From the NCBI GenBank assembly GCA_949284175.1, contig CASDVE010000002.1:62001-126000 (forward strand): a stretch of 64,000 nucleotides of DNA, in the 5' to 3' direction. Shown here piece after piece: positions 61,467 to 64,000 of this stretch (position 1 is its first letter; each line of letters opens with the position of its first letter). The stretch comes from an uncultured Eubacteriales bacterium. GTDB lineage: Bacteria; Bacillota; Clostridia; Lachnospirales; Lachnospiraceae. Both the position numbers and the translations under genes were made by a program. The notes beneath the pieces are model-generated. The model did no database searches. It had not been told where the DNA came from and was given only the letters and a program-made list of their open reading frames with translations.

Positions 61467-63851
61467 ATTTTATTTACAGATAAATTTGAACAGTTGAAAA
61501 AAGCAGATAAACCAATCAAGACACCGAAGGGGATTCAAGACATTATACCGGTACAAAAAATGGCAAAAGATGGCACGTTTGAAGTTTACAAAGGGAAATT
61601 TTCACGAATGTACCGTTTTCAGGATATTAATTATGTGACCGCAGGTACAGAGGAACAGGTAGCAATCTTGAAAAAATATTGTCAGCTTATTAATACGATT
61701 GACGTAGAATTTAAGATTACCATAAATAACCGGAATAAAAATATGAAAAATTTTCGGGAAGAAGTATTGTATCCCTGTCAAGAAGATGAGTTTGATTGGA
61801 TTCGGAAAAACTACAATGAAATGATTGAAGAAAAAATCGTGCAGGGCAGACAAGGAATCGAACAGGAACGCTATCTGACGGTAACTGTGGAGAGAAAAAA
61901 TTATGAACAGGCAAAAGCCTTCTTTTCTTCACTGGAAGCAGGAATGAAACAGCATTTTGAAGAACTGGGGTCCAAACTGAAGCCACTGGACATTGTGGAA
62001 AGACTTCGGGTACTCTTTAATTTTTACCGTATTGGAGAAGAGGAACTGTTTTCTTTTGACTATAAAACGGCATTTGTTTACGGAAATGATCCTAAAAATG
62101 ACATTTGTAATGGATTCATGAAGTTCTGGCCTGGATATTTTGAAACAGATCGAAAATTCTGCCGGGTTCTTTTTATTAAAAGGTATCCTTCCAGTTTAAG
62201 GGATACCTTTTTAACAGAAATCGGGAATCTTCCGATACATAGTATGATAACTGTAGATGTAGTTCCGGTTCCGAAGCAGCTTGCTACCAGAACATTACAG
62301 AAAAAATATTTGGGAATTGAAAATGATATTTTAAGGCAGCAGCGGGTAAGGAACAAAAACAATGACTTTTCTTCTGAAATTTCCTATCTGAAGAAAGTGC
62401 AGAAGAAAACAATCGAAGGCGTTATGGATGATGTAAGGGAGAATGACCAAAATGTATTTTTTACAGGTGTGACGATTCTTCTTATAGCGGAAGATAAAAA
62501 AGAACTGGACAGCATGACGGAGACGATTAAGAATATCGCCAATGGTTCTATGTGCCAGATTGAACCTCATTATTATCAGCAAAAGGAGGCGTTAAATACA
62601 GTCCTTCCCATAGGAGGAAGGCAGGTGGAAACCATGAGGACTATGCTGACTAGAGATATAGCGGCACTGATTCCTTTCCATGTACAAGAATTAAAAGATA
62701 GATCGGGATTTTGGTATGGAATTAATCAGGTTTCCAAAAACTTAAATATTGCAGACAGAAAAAAGTTGGTCAATGGCAACGGTATGATCTTTGGTGTACC
62801 TGGCTCTGGAAAATCCTATTTTACCAAAATGGAGATGTTCCAGGTACTGATTGGGACGAAAGATGACGTAATTATTGTAGATCCTACTCTGGAATACTTT
62901 GACCTTGCACAAGTTCTAGGGGCGGCAGCCACTACTGTTAATTTTTCTACCTATACGAAAAATTATCTGAATCCATTAGATATGGATGTATGGAACTTGG
63001 ATATCAAAGATTCTAACGGGTGGATTCGAGATAAAGCAGAATTTATGCTTGCACTTTGCGAACAGTGTTTCGGAGAGCCATTGAACAGCCGGCATAAGTC
63101 CATCATTGACCGCTGTGTAAGAAAACTGTATCTTGATATAGCCAAATCAAAGGAAAAACACATCCCGGTCATGTCGGAATTTCATGAGATTTTGTTGGAA
63201 CAGCCAGAGGAGGAAGCGGAGGATATTGCATTGGGATTGGAGATTTTTGTCAATGGTTCGATGAATATTTTCAATAACCAAACCAATGTAGAAACAAATA
63301 CCCGTTTAACAGTTTATGGTATCCGGGATTTGGGAAAAGAATTAAGTGCAATTGCTATGCTGGTGATGCTGGAGAGTATCAGTCGGAAGATTGCAGAGAA
63401 TGCCAAAATAGGACGTGCTACCTGGCTTTACATAGATGAGATGCATACCTTATTTGGAGAAGATATGGAATTCAGCGGAAATTTCGTATATACGCTTTGG
63501 AAAAAGGTGCGTAAACAGGGAGGAATGTGTACCGGAATTACACAAAACATTGTAGATATGCTACAAAGCTATATTGGAACTACGATTTTGAATAACAGCG
63601 AATTTATCGCCTTACTGAAACAGTCGAATCTGGATAGTCAGGAACTGGAACGAGTAGCCGGAATACCAGAAGCACAGTTAAAGTATGTAAGTAACAGCCC
63701 TGCGGGAACAGGAATCATTAAACATGGAGGCATTATTGTTCCGTTTGACTGTCGTATGGAAAAGGGAAATAACTTATATAAACTTTTTAATACAAATATC
63801 CATGAGAAATTTCAGATGCAGGAACAAAATTTAGAAGGAGCTATGTTTTAA
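61467..63851 (+). CDS. virB4: VirB4-type conjugation ATPase, apparent ATT start
   Basis: About 794 residues. Motor of the secretion channel. N-terminal VirB4 domain (about 1-400) with IVQGRQGIEQERYLTVTVER, then the ATPase with Walker A FGVPGSGKS (near 445) and Walker B ATWLYIDEMHT. AGGAGG at 61453-61458 is followed after eight bases by ATT TTA TTT ACA GAT, giving a normal-looking N-terminus (LFTDKFEQLKKADKP). The frame is open 13 codons further, to a GTG at 61428, but that would translate through the ribosome binding site. ATT is a known rare start codon. The membrane link is through the preceding PrgI. Confidence 0.9.
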   Translation: MLFTDKFEQLKKADKPIKTPKGIQDIIPVQKMAKDGTFEVYKGKFSRMYRFQDINYVTAGTEEQVAILKKYCQLINTIDVEFKITINNRNKNMKNFREEVLYPCQEDEFDWIRKNYNEMIEEKIVQGRQGIEQERYLTVTVERKNYEQAKAFFSSLEAGMKQHFEELGSKLKPLDIVERLRVLFNFYRIGEEELFSFDYKTAFVYGNDPKNDICNGFMKFWPGYFETDRKFCRVLFIKRYPSSLRDTFLTEIGNLPIHSMITVDVVPVPKQLATRTLQKKYLGIENDILRQQRVRNKNNDFSSEISYLKKVQKKTIEGVMDDVRENDQNVFFTGVTILLIAEDKKELDSMTETIKNIANGSMCQIEPHYYQQKEALNTVLPIGGRQVETMRTMLTRDIAALIPFHVQELKDRSGFWYGINQVSKNLNIADRKKLVNGNGMIFGVPGSGKSYFTKMEMFQVLIGTKDDVIIVDPTLEYFDLAQVLGAAATTVNFSTYTKNYLNPLDMDVWNLDIKDSNGWIRDKAEFMLALCEQCFGEPLNSRHKSIIDRCVRKLYLDIAKSKEKHIPVMSEFHEILLEQPEEEAEDIALGLEIFVNGSMNIFNNQTNVETNTRLTVYGIRDLGKELSAIAMLVMLESISRKIAENAKIGRATWLYIDEMHTLFGEDMEFSGNFVYTLWKKVRKQGGMCTGITQNIVDMLQSYIGTTILNNSEFIALLKQSNLDSQELERVAGIPEAQLKYVSNSPAGTGIIKHGGIIVPFDCRMEKGNNLYKLFNTNIHEKFQMQEQNLEGAMF

Positions 63852-63986
63852 GAAAAAAATATATAAATAGAAAAGTCATATATATGAGTGATATAATATA
63901 GGCAAGAATTAAAAGTGGTTTGATAAAATGGCTGAAAAGACTTTTGAGAAAATTGTTTTTAAATTATTGTTTATACAAAGGAGATA

Positions 63987-64000
63987 ATGAAAAATGTCTA
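63987..64000 (+). CDS. Start of the next element gene (cut by window end)
   Basis: AAAGGAG at 63977-63983 is followed by ATG codons at 63987 and 63994; the spacing favours the second. Only a few codons are inside the window. In related elements a cell-wall hydrolase/VirB1-like gene or small membrane protein follows VirB4. The upstream 120 bases contain a TATAAT (63893-63898) that could be its promoter. Confidence 0.3.

Larger units (their letters stand above)
34320..64000 (+). mobile_element. Integrative conjugative element (left and central part)
   Basis: Begins at the livF junction and continues past the window. The gene order is that of Tn1549/CTn-like elements of gut Clostridia: replication initiator, HTH, ParM/ParR, surface adhesin, primase-like protein, DUF5688 proteins, C5 methyltransferase, MobC, relaxase, PcfB, VirD4, Maff2 (VirB2-like), VirB6-like, DUF4313, PrgI, VirB4. 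All genes point the same way. The recombinase and right end are not in the window, so the integration mechanism and target duplication cannot be read. The genes for the cell-wall hydrolase (NlpC/P60 type) and other transfer functions probably follow VirB4. Confidence 0.92.

Overview
This window looks like chromosomal DNA from a low-GC, gut-type Clostridia, most likely Lachnospiraceae. Gene starts have strong AGGAGG ribosome binding sites, lipoproteins have Gram-positive lipoboxes, the regulators are LytTR/GHKL and YesM/AraC pairs, and the right half is a conjugative element of the PrgI/PcfB/Maff2/DUF4313 type common in that family. I cannot name the species from sequence alone.

Region 1 (1-10970) is a sugar-uptake island. 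An ACT-domain protein precedes an mglB-mglA-mglC-type galactose/methyl-galactoside ABC importer whose permease carries an unusual cytoplasmic coiled-coil extension of about 220 residues. A REP-like palindromic element and a promoter then lead into an operon of a YesN-type AraC response regulator, a YesM-type histidine kinase and two membrane-anchored sugar-binding proteins, which probably sense sugar and control the importer.

Region 2 (11300-29180) is a secondary-metabolite locus. A LytTR response regulator and GHKL kinase (agr-like, but no agrB/agrD seen) precede a decayed serine O-acetyltransferase gene and a compact gene cluster: type II thioesterase, Sfp-type PPTase, a Cy-A-PCP nonribosomal peptide synthetase, a second synthetase (TubC-like docking, Cy, A with an embedded methyltransferase, PCP, thioesterase), a saccharopine-dehydrogenase-like reductase and a LolD/FtsX-type ABC transporter. 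The adenylation-pocket residues read by eye are DLYNLSLI (the classical cysteine code) and DLFNFSLI, so a bis-cysteine thiazoline/thiazolidine product is predicted. The second enzyme has the architecture and size of pyochelin synthetase PchF, but no salicylate loading or aryl carrier protein is present. This is the best candidate for an undescribed system.

Region 3 (29180-34320) holds an IS3-family transposase remnant, a divergent GntR regulator and a branched-chain-amino-acid-type ABC importer operon (livJ, livH, livM, livG). Its last gene, livF, is cut at the Walker A motif by the conjugative element.

Region 4 (34320 to the window end) is the left and central part of an integrative conjugative element: replication-initiator-like protein, HTH regulator, ParM/ParR-like partition pair, a giant thioester/CnaB surface adhesin, a radical SAM protein, a DUF3991/Toprim primase-like protein, two DUF5688 proteins, a broken and apparently circularly permuted C5 methyltransferase, a 20/23-bp-spaced iteron array next to an oriT-like pair of hairpins, MobC and a MOB_P-type relaxase, PcfB, VirD4 coupling ATPase, VirB2-like Maff2, VirB6-like protein, DUF4313, an N4/N6-type DNA methyltransferase, PrgI and VirB4. 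The integrase and right end lie outside the window. Several element genes appear to begin at GTA, ACG or ATT codons placed at the right distance from strong ribosome binding sites, which makes their starts worth testing.
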